Origin: Gordonia mangrovi
Lineage (GTDB): Bacteria > Actinomycetota > Actinomycetes > Mycobacteriales > Mycobacteriaceae
Assembly: GCF_024734075.1 (NCBI RefSeq)
Contig: NZ_CP102850.1
Span: 3,906,001-3,970,000, forward strand
Length of the DNA stretch: 64,000 nucleotides
Reading direction: 5' to 3'
In this document: positions 53,987 through 63,178 of the stretch, piece after piece
Layout of the letters: the number at the start of each line of letters is the position of its first letter
How positions within the stretch are numbered: the first letter of the stretch is position 1
Position numbers and translations under genes: made by a program
Notes under the pieces: model-generated
Told to the model about the DNA's origin: nothing
Seen by the model: only the letters and a program-made list of their open reading frames with translations
The model's database searches: none

Positions 53987-55187
53987 CGCCGCGGGTGTCG
54001 GTGCTCGGATCCTCGGTCGCGACATGGAGGGTGACCCCGGCGGCGAGCCGATAGGGCCGGCTGGTGATGAGGGCGCCCACCGCGCGCCGCAACCGCGACA
54101 TCTCGGCGCGCACCGTCACCACATGACCGGTGTCGCCGAAGATCAGGCGACTGAGCCGAGCCGACGTCAGCCCGGAATCGGCGGCCTCGGCGAGTAGGAG
54201 CAGTATCTGCGCGTGGCGCCGGGTCAGCACCGTGCGCCACTCGTCCCCGTCGCCGTCGACGGTCAACGACGGTTCGCCGCGCAGGTCGAGTGAGGCCACG
54301 ATCGGGCTGGCCGGACCGACGCGGCGCAGCAGCCAGCCGGTGCCGACCGCTTGTGCGACACAACTACCGATGCCCGGGACGAACTGGGGGGCGTCTTCGG
54401 CGGGCACCGCGACAGCGGACGGCGCGGTACACCCCCGACTGTCGGCGACCCAGCCGTCGCGGTCCACCAGCAGGGCGGGTCCGCGCACCCCGGCGAGGCG
54501 GGCCCCCGCTGTCCGGCGCAGGTCCGCCAGGGATCGCGCGTGCGCGGCAGCGATCTCGTGTTCGGCCAGAGCGGCCAGACTCGTCGCGAACGCCGTCGAC
54601 GACGGCTGGACGGCATCGGCAGGTCCGGCGAGCCCGACGATCCCGGACAACGCGCCGGTCCGGGGATCGTGCATCGGGGCGGCCGCGCAGTACAGCGACT
54701 GCAACGCGTGGTTGTAGTGCTCGGTACCGACCACCCGGGTCGCGCGGTGCTCGGCCATCACCAGCGAGACCGCGGTGGTGGCGGTGGACCGCTCGTCCCA
54801 GCGGCTGCCCTCCACCAACTCGAGGGTGTCGGCGACACTGAGCCATCGCTGGGTTCCGCCGCGCCACAGCAGAACCCCTTCGGCGTCGAACACGCCCATC
54901 ATCAACTCGGCGTCGTCGATGCTGTCGACGAAGATCCGCTGCAGCCGTGCGGCACCACCGGCCAGCGGGCTGGTCGCCTGTCGGCTGTCGACGTCGGACG
55001 CCGCGAGATGGACGGGCGCGTGCCGATCCGCCCGCGCGCCGGCCGCATTCGCGCGCCCCCAGGACGCGACCACCTCGGTACGTTCGGTCGGCACCGGCAG
55101 TTCGGCAGTGACCTCGATCGTTGATTCATCACCCCGACTGCGAGCCGACCCCGCACCTCCCGTACTGGGAAGTATGGAACCCCGCAT
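53886..55187 (-). CDS. GAF-domain regulator with C-terminal helix-turn-helix
   Basis: The 433-residue protein (ATG 55187, start uncertain) has an AcoR-like GAF sensor (about 95-240, MMGVFDAEGVLLWRGGTQRW, YCAAAPMHDPRTGALSGIVGLAGPADA). A middle segment (RGPALLVDRDGWVADSRGCT) and a C-terminal DNA-binding domain (LTRRHAQILLLLAEAADSG, VVTVRAEMSRLRRAVGAL) follow. It lacks the sigma54 ATPase domain of true AcoR. It is on the pabB-metG strand, 28 bases from pabB. Ligand unknown. Its tail is antisense to rsmI. Confidence 0.82.
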   Translation of the reverse strand: MRGSILPSTGGAGSARSRGDESTIEVTAELPVPTERTEVVASWGRANAAGARADRHAPVHLAASDVDSRQATSPLAGGAARLQRIFVDSIDDAELMMGVFDAEGVLLWRGGTQRWLSVADTLELVEGSRWDERSTATTAVSLVMAEHRATRVVGTEHYNHALQSLYCAAAPMHDPRTGALSGIVGLAGPADAVQPSSTAFATSLAALAEHEIAAAHARSLADLRRTAGARLAGVRGPALLVDRDGWVADSRGCTAPSAVAVPAEDAPQFVPGIGSCVAQAVGTGWLLRRVGPASPIVASLDLRGEPSLTVDGDGDEWRTVLTRRHAQILLLLAEAADSGLTSARLSRLIFGDTGHVVTVRAEMSRLRRAVGALITSRPYRLAAGVTLHVATEDPSTDTRGVIDPAPADAAPVPLDTPHVGKHRRPASPAHMHP

Positions 55188-55214
55188 GTTCGAATATTAC
55201 CCCAGCAGCGTCGG

Positions 55215-56387
55215 TCAGCCGGATCGGCGGTCGACATCACCGACGATGCTGGCAGCCTTGTCCAGACATTCCTGCCATTCCCGGTGCGGGTCGGAATCGA
55301 TGGTGATCCCGCCTCCGACGCCGAGGGTGGCAGACCCGTCGGGAGTCACGGCCACGGTTCTGATGGCGACGTTGAGATCGAGCGCGTGGCCCGGCCCGGC
55401 CATCCCGACGGCGCCGCAGTAGACCCCGCGCGGATCGGTTTCCCAGCCGGCGATCAACTCCATGGCCCGCAGCTTGGGGGTACCGGTGACCGATGCCGGC
55501 GGGAAGGTCGCCCGCAACAACTCGGTGTTGCCGACCCCGGGATCGACGAGTGCCTCGACCCGGGAGACCAGATGCCACACCCCGGGTGCCGCCACCACCG
55601 ACAGCAGGTCGGCGACGCGGACCGATCCGGTGCGGGCCAGCCGGCCGAGATCGTTGCGGACCAGGTCGACGATCATCACGTTCTCCGCGACGTCTTTCGC
55701 CGAGCGCGCCAGCGATTCCGGGTCGGCCGACGCCGGGCGGGTTCCCTTGATGGGGGATGACGTGACGAGATGGCCGGTACGGCGGAGGAAGGACTCCGGT
55801 GAGAAGCTCGCCACGGTCCCCCACGTGCCCTGCAGGAAAGCGGCTTTCGCGGGGAGGGTGGCTGCGGTGATGTCACCGAACAACTCGAGCGGTTCGCCGC
55901 TGACGACGCCGGTGAAGCGGGTGCACACACACGCCTGGTAGACCTCGCCGGCCCGGATCGCCTCGAGACACTCGTCGATGGCGGCCAGGTGGGGTTCGGG
56001 TGTCGGTTGCTGCCACTGTGCCGTCCAGGTGCCGGCGGCGGTTGATGCGCGGGCGGTCAGTGTGGCGGCGACCCAGGGGGCACATGCGGCCCCGTCGACG
56101 TGGTGGTGGGTCCACCGACCGTCACGCAGGATCAGGATCTCGTCGGTCATCCCGCCCACGGCCGGGGGCAATGCCGACTCGGTGGCACCCACCGGGAATC
56201 CGAGGTAGCCGAACCAGAATCGGTCCGGATCGTCCGGTGGGGCGAATCCCGGCCGCAGCCGGACCGACGGCGCGATGACGGCATCGGCGTCCCACCAGTC
56301 GCCGATCAGCGCGGCCGGCGGCGGCATCCCGGCCGCGCGGGTGTGCGCGTGCAGCGCACGCAGGACGTCGAGCGCCGGGGTCGTCAC
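55215..56387 (-). CDS. pabB: Aminodeoxychorismate synthase component I
   Basis: The 390-residue chorismate-binding enzyme (GTG 56387) has [15 protein letters not shown], the catalytic SSPIKGTRP loop, [36 protein letters not shown] and [23 protein letters not shown]. It forms 4-amino-4-deoxychorismate for folate. A weak first 90 residues replace the usual N-terminal domain, and no PabA is adjacent. It overlaps the metG stop by four bases (GTGA). Confidence 0.93.
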   Translation of the reverse strand: MTTPALDVLRALHAHTRAAGMPPPAALIGDWWDADAVIAPSVRLRPGFAPPDDPDRFWFGYLGFPVGATESALPPAVGGMTDEILILRDGRWTHHHVDGAACAPWVAATLTARASTAAGTWTAQWQQPTPEPHLAAIDECLEAIRAGEVYQACVCTRFTGVVSGEPLELFGDITAATLPAKAAFLQGTWGTVASFSPESFLRRTGHLVTSSPIKGTRPASADPESLARSAKDVAENVMIVDLVRNDLGRLARTGSVRVADLLSVVAAPGVWHLVSRVEALVDPGVGNTELLRATFPPASVTGTPKLRAMELIAGWETDPRGVYCGAVGMAGPGHALDLNVAIRTVAVTPDGSATLGVGGGITIDSDPHREWQECLDKAASIVGDVDRRSG

Positions 56388-57961
56388 GCCTCGTGACGGG
56401 GGAAGACCGGCGCCGGCTTGGGCAGAGCCGTTCCTGCCACGAGCTGCTCGTCGATCGCGGTGAACTGCCGCCGATCGGGATCGACGGCGAGCAGATCGAG
56501 CATGCGCGCGGTGGAGGTCGGCATCACCGGTTGGGCGAGCAGCGCCACCACCCGGACCACTTCCGCGCACACATAGAGGACGGTCGCGGTGCGTTCGAGA
56601 TCGGTTTTGGCGAGCTTCCACGGCTCCTGTGCGGAGATGTAGCGATTGGTCTCGGCCAACGCCGACCACAGCGCCTCGATACCCAGGTGAATGGCCTGCG
56701 CGTCGAAATGGTCGCGGACCCGGGGGAGCAACTGGGAGACGCGGTCCAGCAGCGCCACGTCCTCGTCGGTGCGTGCGCCCGGGGCGGGTACCGCGCCGTC
56801 GAAGTATTTGCCGATCATCGACAGCGTGCGCTGGGCCAGATTGCCGAACTCGTTGGCGAGGTCGGCGTTGATCCGGCTGATGATCGCCTCGGTCGAGTAC
56901 GAGCCGTCCTGGCCATAGGAGAACTCGCGCAGAAAGAAGTAGCGGACCGGGTCGAGCCCGAACTCGTCGATCAACACATCCGGGTCCACCACGTTGCCGA
57001 CGGATTTGCTCATCTTCTCGCCGCGGTTGAACAGGAAACCATGGGCGAACACACGTTTGGGCAGGTCGATCCCGGCGCTCATCAGGAACGCCGGCCAATA
57101 CACACAATGGAACCGGATGATGTCCTTGCCGATGACGTGGAGGTCGGCAGGCCAGTACCGGTTGAACGCCGCCATGTCGTCGGGGAATCCGACACCGGTC
57201 AGGTAGTTGGTGAGTGCGTCGACCCAGACGTACATCACGTGCTCGGGATGTCCCGGCACCGGCACACCCCAGTCGAAGGTGGTGCGGGAGATGGACAGAT
57301 CGGTCAGCCCGCCCTTGATGAAGCTGACGATCTCGTTGCGGCGGACCTCGGGTCCGAGGAACTCCGGGTTGGTCGCGAACAGATCGAGCAGCTTGTCCTG
57401 ATATGCCGACAGTCGGAAGAAGTAGGTCTGTTCCTCGGTCCAGGTCAGGAGGTGTCCGTTGTCGGTGGCGACCCGGCTGCCATCGGCGGCAACCGTCGTG
57501 TCGGCGTCGCTGTAGAACAACTCGTCGCGGATGTCATACCACCCGGAGTAGGTGTCGAGGTAGATGTCGCCCGCGTCGGTCATGCGCTGCCAAATGGCCT
57601 CCGAGGCCCGCTTGTGGTCGGCGTCGGAGGTGCGGATGAAGCGGTCGAAACTCGATCCGAGTCGCTCCTGCAAGGCTTGGAACCGATCGGAGTTCCGGTC
57701 GGCGAGCTCTGCGGTGGCGATCCCCTCGGCGACTGCGGTCTGCTGCATCTTCTGGCCGTGGACGTCGGTGCCGGTGAGAAAACGGACGTCGAAGCCGTCG
57801 AGGCGCTTGAACCGGGCCAGGGCATCGGCCGAGATGTACTCGTAGGCGTGGCCGATGTGCGGGACGCCGTTGGGATAGGCGATGGCCGTGGTGATGTAGT
57901 ACGGGCGGCCGGCGCCGTGGGAGGCGTGATCAGCGGATTCGGTGCGGGTCGGGTCGGTCAT
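56384..57961 (-). CDS. metG: Methionyl-tRNA synthetase
   Basis: The 525-residue class I enzyme has [22 protein letters not shown] with the HIGH motif (about 36-39), [12 protein letters not shown] and the KMSKS signature in [14 protein letters not shown]. It is the short, actinobacterial form without the C-terminal tRNA-binding domain; the Zn knuckle is absent. It charges tRNA-Met. Confidence 0.97.
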   Translation of the reverse strand: MTDPTRTESADHASHGAGRPYYITTAIAYPNGVPHIGHAYEYISADALARFKRLDGFDVRFLTGTDVHGQKMQQTAVAEGIATAELADRNSDRFQALQERLGSSFDRFIRTSDADHKRASEAIWQRMTDAGDIYLDTYSGWYDIRDELFYSDADTTVAADGSRVATDNGHLLTWTEEQTYFFRLSAYQDKLLDLFATNPEFLGPEVRRNEIVSFIKGGLTDLSISRTTFDWGVPVPGHPEHVMYVWVDALTNYLTGVGFPDDMAAFNRYWPADLHVIGKDIIRFHCVYWPAFLMSAGIDLPKRVFAHGFLFNRGEKMSKSVGNVVDPDVLIDEFGLDPVRYFFLREFSYGQDGSYSTEAIISRINADLANEFGNLAQRTLSMIGKYFDGAVPAPGARTDEDVALLDRVSQLLPRVRDHFDAQAIHLGIEALWSALAETNRYISAQEPWKLAKTDLERTATVLYVCAEVVRVVALLAQPVMPTSTARMLDLLAVDPDRRQFTAIDEQLVAGTALPKPAPVFPRHEA

Positions 57962-57993
57962 GGTGTCGTCAGAATACTTGGTGGCCGACCCCG

Positions 57994-58032
57994 CGCATCG
58001 CCCGTCCCGTCATCGACGGTACGGGCGATGCG
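57994..58032 (-). terminator. Hairpin after the GH65 gene
   Basis: CGCATCGCCCGT (57994-58005) pairs with 58021-58032, with a further CCGT/ACGG inner stem, directly after the GH65 stop on the minus strand and 33 bases upstream of metG. Confidence 0.8.
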
Positions 58033-58035
58033 GGC

Positions 58036-60390
58036 TCACTCGTTACGACGATACGGTTCGCAGCCCGGCGGGGCCTTCGGCGGCTCGCGCTTGACCAGTT
58101 CCGGGATGCCCTTGGTGACCGGATGACGCTCCTGCAGGGTGAACTTGTCCCCGTGGTGGGCGAGGTCGATCGGAGGTCCCGACAGCAACCGGTAGGTGGC
58201 GCTGTCGCGATCCACCGCGACGACGAACTTGGAATCGCCGACCGCCATCCGGAAGGAGAGGTAGGTGAGACGGCTCGGCAGCCGCGGCGCGAAGGTGATG
58301 TTGCCGCCGAAGTCGCGCATACCACCGAACCCGGCGACACAGTCGGTCCACGCGCCGGCGAGCGCCGCGATGTGCAGTCCGCTCGAGACGTTGCTGTGGA
58401 GGTCGTGCAGGTCGGTGAACACCGATTCGCACATCAGGTCATACGACAGATCGAGGTAGCCGACCTCGGCCGCGACCACCGCCTCACAACACGCCGACAA
58501 CGACGAATCCCGCACGGTCAGCGGGTAGTAGTAGTCGAAGTTGCGCACCTTCTGCTCGGGGGTGAACGCCGACCCGAAGCTGTACATCGCGAACACCAGG
58601 TCGGCCTGCTTGACCACCTGCTTGCGATAGAGGTCGTAGTACGGGTAATTCAACAGGAGCGGATAGCGCCCGACAGACGCCTCGAAATCCCACGCCCCCA
58701 GCAATGTGAACGACTCGCACTGCTGATGCACGCCAAGAGCCTCGTCGAACGGGATCGACATGTCATCGGCGCAGGACTCCCAGTGCGCGGCCTCGGCGTC
58801 GGTGACACCGAACTCGCGAGCGAGATCGGGTCGACGGTGCACCGCTGCGACTGCATCTCGAAGATTTTGCTGCGCAGCGAGATTGGTGAACACATTGTTG
58901 TTGACGACGGCGGTGTACTCATCCGGGCCGGTGACCCCGTCGATGCGGAACTTGCCGTTCACGTCGTGATGCCCGAGGCCGGCGAAGAGGCGGGCGGTCT
59001 CCACGAGCAGTTCGACGCCGCATTCGGTCTCGAACTGTTCGTCGTCGGTGGCGCGCAGGTACCGGGCCGTCGCGTTGGCGATGTCGGCACTCACATGCAC
59101 ACCGGCGGTGCCGGCCGGCCAATACCCGGAGCACTCGTCGCCGTTGATCGAACGCCAGGGGAACATCGCGCCGCGCTGTCCGAGTTCGGCGGCGCGGCTC
59201 TTGGCCTTGTCCATCGTCGAGTGTCGCCAGCGCAGCTCCTCGCCGGCCGCCGCGGGCACCGTGTAGGTCAGCATCGGCAAGATGAAACTCTCGGTGTCCC
59301 AGAAAGTGTGGCCGTCGTAGCCGGGGCCGGACAGTCCCTTGGCCGGGATCGCGCGGGACTGACCACGCGCACCCGCCTGCAGCACGTGGAAGAGCGCGAA
59401 CCGCACCGCCTGCTGCAGTTCGGGGTCGCCGTCGAGCTCCACATCGGCGTCTCGCCAGAAGTCCTCGAGGTATTCGATCTGGTCGGCTTTCAGCGCCTCC
59501 CAACCGGTTTCCATCGCCATCGCCAAAGCCGCGTCGACCTGTGCGCGCAGCGCCGGGACCGATCGACGCGCCGACCAGCCGTATCCCATGTACTTGGTCA
59601 GCGACAGTTTGGTGCCCTGCGGAACGTTGGCGGCAACGGTCAGACGTGCCAGGTCGTCGTCGGCGCGGATGAAGGCGTCGGCCCGGTCCGGGAAGTCGAT
59701 CTCGTGATCCATCCCGGCAGCGATGTGTAGACCGGACTGCTTGGTGTGATGCACCAGCATGCCCCAGTAGTTGCGGCAGGCCGAGAGATCGGAGATCAAC
59801 GGCGACTCCAGCGCGGCAGCGAGGCGGGGGTCGTTGCCGGGCGCCGGCACCGGCTCGTTGGCGAGCAGATCTGACTGCAGCACCAACTTCATGTCCTCGT
59901 CGACCGGTTCCACCTCATAGTGGATGGCCGCGATGGTCCGCTTGGTGAAGGAGACGAGCCGCTCGGAGCGAATCCGTACGGTGCGACCGGTCGGCGACGT
60001 CCACAACGTATGGCGACGCAGCGTACCGGTCCGGAAATCCAGGGTGCGTTCGTGCTCGACGGTGCGGCCGTAGCGCAGATCCATCGGCTCGTCCTCGACG
60101 AGCAGTCGGATGATCTTGCCGTCGGTCACGTTCACCACGGTCTGCCCGGATTCCGGGTAGCCGTAGCCACTTTCGGCATACGGCAGACCGCGCAACTCAT
60201 AGAAGCCGTTCAGGTACGTCCCCGGATGGTCGACCGGCTCGCCCTCCTCGAATGTGCCGCGCAGGCCGATGTGGCCGTTGGACAGTGCGAACAGCGTTTC
60301 GGTCCGGCCCAGCACATCGACGTCGATACCACGCCAGCGCAGCTGCCAGGGGTGGACGTCGAATCCGTGCTCCATGGCGCCCGGGCTCAC
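58036..60390 (-). CDS. Glycoside hydrolase family 65 protein (disaccharide phosphorylase-like)
   Basis: The 784-residue protein has the GH65 layout: an N-terminal beta-sandwich (FALSNGHIGLRGTFEEG, TYLNGFYE), then an alpha/alpha barrel with GYDGHTFWDTESFILPMLTYT, RGAMFPWRSINGDECSGYWPAGTAGVHVSADIA and the general-acid Glu in DGVTGPDEYTAVVNNN, followed by a C-terminal segment. Members phosphorylyse maltose, trehalose or kojibiose to beta-glucose-1-phosphate. The upstream gene, overlapping by four bases, is a beta-phosphoglucomutase-like HAD protein, which would convert that product to glucose-6-phosphate. Start GTG 60390 gives the overlap; ATG 60375 is the alternative. Confidence 0.92.
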   Translation of the reverse strand: MSPGAMEHGFDVHPWQLRWRGIDVDVLGRTETLFALSNGHIGLRGTFEEGEPVDHPGTYLNGFYELRGLPYAESGYGYPESGQTVVNVTDGKIIRLLVEDEPMDLRYGRTVEHERTLDFRTGTLRRHTLWTSPTGRTVRIRSERLVSFTKRTIAAIHYEVEPVDEDMKLVLQSDLLANEPVPAPGNDPRLAAALESPLISDLSACRNYWGMLVHHTKQSGLHIAAGMDHEIDFPDRADAFIRADDDLARLTVAANVPQGTKLSLTKYMGYGWSARRSVPALRAQVDAALAMAMETGWEALKADQIEYLEDFWRDADVELDGDPELQQAVRFALFHVLQAGARGQSRAIPAKGLSGPGYDGHTFWDTESFILPMLTYTVPAAAGEELRWRHSTMDKAKSRAAELGQRGAMFPWRSINGDECSGYWPAGTAGVHVSADIANATARYLRATDDEQFETECGVELLVETARLFAGLGHHDVNGKFRIDGVTGPDEYTAVVNNNVFTNLAAQQNLRDAVAAVHRRPDLAREFGVTDAEAAHWESCADDMSIPFDEALGVHQQCESFTLLGAWDFEASVGRYPLLLNYPYYDLYRKQVVKQADLVFAMYSFGSAFTPEQKVRNFDYYYPLTVRDSSLSACCEAVVAAEVGYLDLSYDLMCESVFTDLHDLHSNVSSGLHIAALAGAWTDCVAGFGGMRDFGGNITFAPRLPSRLTYLSFRMAVGDSKFVVAVDRDSATYRLLSGPPIDLAHHGDKFTLQERHPVTKGIPELVKREPPKAPPGCEPYRRNE

Positions 60391-61139
60391 GCGGAGACCA
60401 ACTCGTCGAGATCGTTCACGACCCGATCGGCACCGGCCGAGCGCATCGCCGCGGCCTGGCCGCCGCCCACCCGGTCGATCGCGACGACATAGCCGAACTT
60501 GCCGGCCACCGCCGCCTCCACCCCGGAGATCGCATCCTCGAACACCACGGCCTTGTCGGGTGTCACGCCCATGAGTTCGGCACCGAGCAGGAAGGAATCG
60601 GGAGCCGGCTTACCGCGCAGTCCTTTCGCGACGATGTCGAGTCCGTCCACTCTCACCTCCACGAACTTCGTCAGGTCGGCGGCATCCAACACTGCTGCTC
60701 CGTTCTTCGACGACGTCACCACGGCGATCCGCAGGCCGGCAGCCCGCGCTGCTTCGAGGTAGCGCACCGAACCGGGGTAGGGATCGACACCGTTGGTCTC
60801 CAGGGTCGACACGAACTCGGCGTTCTTGCCGGTCCCGATCGCGGCGACGGTCTCCTCGTCGACATCGTCGATCTGCCGTGAATGCAGGAACGCGCGCACG
60901 CCGTCGTCACGGGGTCGGCCGTCGACGTGGTCGAGATAGTCCTGCTCGGTGAACGGTACCCAGTTCTCGGGATCCCGTTCGGAGAGGAAGGCATCGAACG
61001 CCTGCTTCCAGGCGTTGCGATGAAGGACCGCTGTGGACGTCAGCACACCGTCGAGATCGAACAGTGCGACCGAGGTGCTTTCTGGCAAACCCAACACTCC
61101 CCGAACGCTACCCGCCCGAGCGGGTACTCCGCGCGCCAT
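60387..61139 (-). CDS. HAD hydrolase, beta-phosphoglucomutase family
   Basis: The 250-residue HAD-IA protein has motif I ALFDLDGVLTST (about 25-36), motif II VVTSSKN, Lys in LRGKPAPDSFL and motif IV VVFEDAISGVEAA. The DLDGVL second Asp and the cap residues fit beta-phosphoglucomutase. Paired with the GH65 gene as in M. tuberculosis Rv3400-Rv3401. The ATG at 61139 is used here; a GTG at 61097 (VLGLPEST) is possible and would trim an unconserved leader. Confidence 0.9.
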   Translation of the reverse strand: MARGVPARAGSVRGVLGLPESTSVALFDLDGVLTSTAVLHRNAWKQAFDAFLSERDPENWVPFTEQDYLDHVDGRPRDDGVRAFLHSRQIDDVDEETVAAIGTGKNAEFVSTLETNGVDPYPGSVRYLEAARAAGLRIAVVTSSKNGAAVLDAADLTKFVEVRVDGLDIVAKGLRGKPAPDSFLLGAELMGVTPDKAVVFEDAISGVEAAVAGKFGYVVAIDRVGGGQAAAMRSAGADRVVNDLDELVSA

Positions 61140-61179
61140 GCGCGGGTATTCGCCGCCGACCTGTGGTGCCGGCGTCGGC

Positions 61180-61881
61180 TCACGCCGACGAGGCAGCGGT
61201 GTCCGCGGCCGCGTCGTCCCAGAATCCGATCGACTCGAGCCGCTGCACCAGTCGATCTCGGGCGTCGGCGAACTGCGTGTGGATCTCGTCGCGGATCGCG
61301 CGCGAATCCCCGGAGCGCAGATAGCCGATCAGGCGTCGATGACTGGCGACCGCCTCACGGCCCCACTCGGAGTCCCGGGCGTACAGGTCGTAGGGGTTGT
61401 ACTTGCTGGCGGAGAAGACGAACCAGGCGAGCTTCTTGCTGTTGGCGGCGAGATTGACCTGACGATGGAACGCGTACTCCCGATTGAGTACTTGCGCATC
61501 GTCACCCGCATCCACCGCCAGCTCGAGCTGGTCGACGATGGTCTGCATCTCGGCCAGATGGATGCCGAGGTCGGGGTTGTCCACGGCATGGCAGGCCAGC
61601 CGTGCGGAGAGTTCGGCCTGGATCCAGAAGATGTCGGTGATGTCGCCACGATTGAGTGGTTCGACGATGAAACCGCGATGCGGTGACGATCGGACCAGAC
61701 CCTCACCGCGCAGCGTCACCAGCGCCTCACGCACCGGGGTGACACTGCAGCCGAGCGCCGACGCGGTGTCATCGAGCCGGATGTACTCACCGGGCCGCAG
61801 GTTGCCGGTCATGATGCGGTTGCGCAGGTGATCGGCCACCTCGTCGGTGAGCTGCGTGCGGCGCAGCGACATGCGACTCAT
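61180..61881 (-). CDS. GntR-family regulator, FCD domain
   Basis: The 233-residue regulator starts at ATG 61881, with GGGGAG eight bases upstream. It has an N-terminal winged helix (LTDEVADHLRNRIMTGNLRPGEYIRLDDTASALGCSVTPVREALVTLRGEGLVRSSPHRGFIV) and an all-helical FCD ligand domain with likely metal-binding His residues (HLAEM, EYAFHRQVN, ASHRRLIGYLRSGD). It may control the flanking genes; the ligand is unknown. Confidence 0.92.
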   Translation of the reverse strand: MSRMSLRRTQLTDEVADHLRNRIMTGNLRPGEYIRLDDTASALGCSVTPVREALVTLRGEGLVRSSPHRGFIVEPLNRGDITDIFWIQAELSARLACHAVDNPDLGIHLAEMQTIVDQLELAVDAGDDAQVLNREYAFHRQVNLAANSKKLAWFVFSASKYNPYDLYARDSEWGREAVASHRRLIGYLRSGDSRAIRDEIHTQFADARDRLVQRLESIGFWDDAAADTAASSA

Positions 61882-62070
61882 GCCGTCTGCTCCCCGTCGC
61901 GGTGATCGTGATCCACGAACTTCTCTTTCACTCGTGATGCTGCTGTCGTGCATCGCCGTTGCGCCCCTCGCCGGCGACAGTGATGGGGCTCACCGTCAAC
62001 GGTACGTTTTCCGGCGCGAGCGTGGGGATCGTGGGCGCTGCGACACGACGATCCCGCGAGGCGACCCTGG

Positions 62071-62985
62071 TCAGACCAGCGACCAGTCGTGCTTCATGCG
62101 GAAGCGCAGGTCGCGCATCAGCAGGCGGTTCCCGCCGAATCGGATCGGTTTGGGCAGTGCCCGGTTGGCCGTGGAGACCGACGCGAACAGACGGTTGAAC
62201 CGCCGCTGATCTCGTTTGGTCCACTCGAGTCCCAACTGCTCGCGGAACAGCGGCGGCAGGGTCCCGATCGTCAGGAAACGCAGCAGCGGTGCGAACGGAA
62301 CCCGCAGCGCCGGACTGATCATGCGCAGGTCGACCAGGTCGTTGAGGAACGCCTTGGTGGTCTCGTCGATGGCGACACGGCCGGCGGCAACATTCCAGTA
62401 GCGATCGAACTCGACGCGGGTTGCCGGCCACATGTCGTCGGGCACCTGCAGTGTGGTGCCCAATGTCTTGGCAGACTGATAGAACTCCTCGGCATCTGCG
62501 GGACCCATGATCCCGTGCAGCAGCTGATGGGTGTCCTCGATGCCCACGAACAGGCAAGCGGCGACCCACATCTGGAGTTCGCGATCGAACGCGTTGTACT
62601 TGACCGGGCTCTTGTCGTCGGAGCGGACATGCCGATGGGCGGCGTTGACCGCCTCCCGGAAGGCCGCCTTCTCCTCGTCGTTGCCCAGAATCGCCACGGT
62701 CAGATACTGCGCGGTGGTGCGTGCGCGTTTCCATGGGTGCTTCATCAGCGATCCGGATTCGACCTTGCTCTCCATCACGCCGTAGGCCACCTCCGGCCAC
62801 CCCAGCTGCATGACCACATTGGCCGCGGCGCCGGCGAAGGCCCAGAAGTCGATCGCCTCCTGAATCCGGGCCGGCTTGCGGCTGGTGGCCACGCGCTGTC
62901 TGCGCGCGGGGATCGTGATCCGGGTCTGTGCGTTCGTCAGCTCCGGTGTGGTCTCCTCGATTGACGCTAGGTATCGCCCGGCCAT
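62071..62985 (-). CDS. MpaB-family (DUF2236) haem oxygenase-like protein
   Basis: The 304-residue protein starts at ATG 62985 after AGGGGGG. It matches the MpaB/latex-clearing-protein-related family: IDFWAFAGAAANVVMQLGWPEVAYGV, FVGIEDTHQLLHG with a probable haem ligand His, EFYQSAKTLGTTLQV, and RRFNRLFA near the end. It is cytoplasmic, with no signal peptide. Related enzymes are b-type haem oxygenases. A perfect 20-bp palindrome lies 100 bases upstream. Confidence 0.82.
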   Translation of the reverse strand: MAGRYLASIEETTPELTNAQTRITIPARRQRVATSRKPARIQEAIDFWAFAGAAANVVMQLGWPEVAYGVMESKVESGSLMKHPWKRARTTAQYLTVAILGNDEEKAAFREAVNAAHRHVRSDDKSPVKYNAFDRELQMWVAACLFVGIEDTHQLLHGIMGPADAEEFYQSAKTLGTTLQVPDDMWPATRVEFDRYWNVAAGRVAIDETTKAFLNDLVDLRMISPALRVPFAPLLRFLTIGTLPPLFREQLGLEWTKRDQRRFNRLFASVSTANRALPKPIRFGGNRLLMRDLRFRMKHDWSLV

Positions 62986-63084
62986 GATGCGGCCCCCCTG
63001 TTCTTCGTTGCGCACTCGATTTCTGGCACAGCCACCCCGAACGTGACTGTGATCTGTGTCGCGCACTGAGCACGGTATCGCACC

Positions 63085-63104
63085 AGGTTTCATATATGAA
63101 ACCT
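63085..63104. promoter_or_regulatory. Perfect 20-bp palindromic operator
   Basis: AGGTTTCATATATGAAACCT is perfectly self-complementary. It lies 100 bases upstream of the MpaB-family gene and 75 bases before the divergent PhzF-family gene, and contains TATATG on both strands, so it would cover a promoter. TetR or FCD-GntR dimers typically bind such sites; the GntR gene at 61180-61881 is one candidate. Confidence 0.72.
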
Positions 63105-63178
63105 GAAACCGCGCGGAATGGTGCCTCGGCCGGAGAAATTCGATTGGACGGGTGACCCCGGATGGAGAGGATGGAGCG

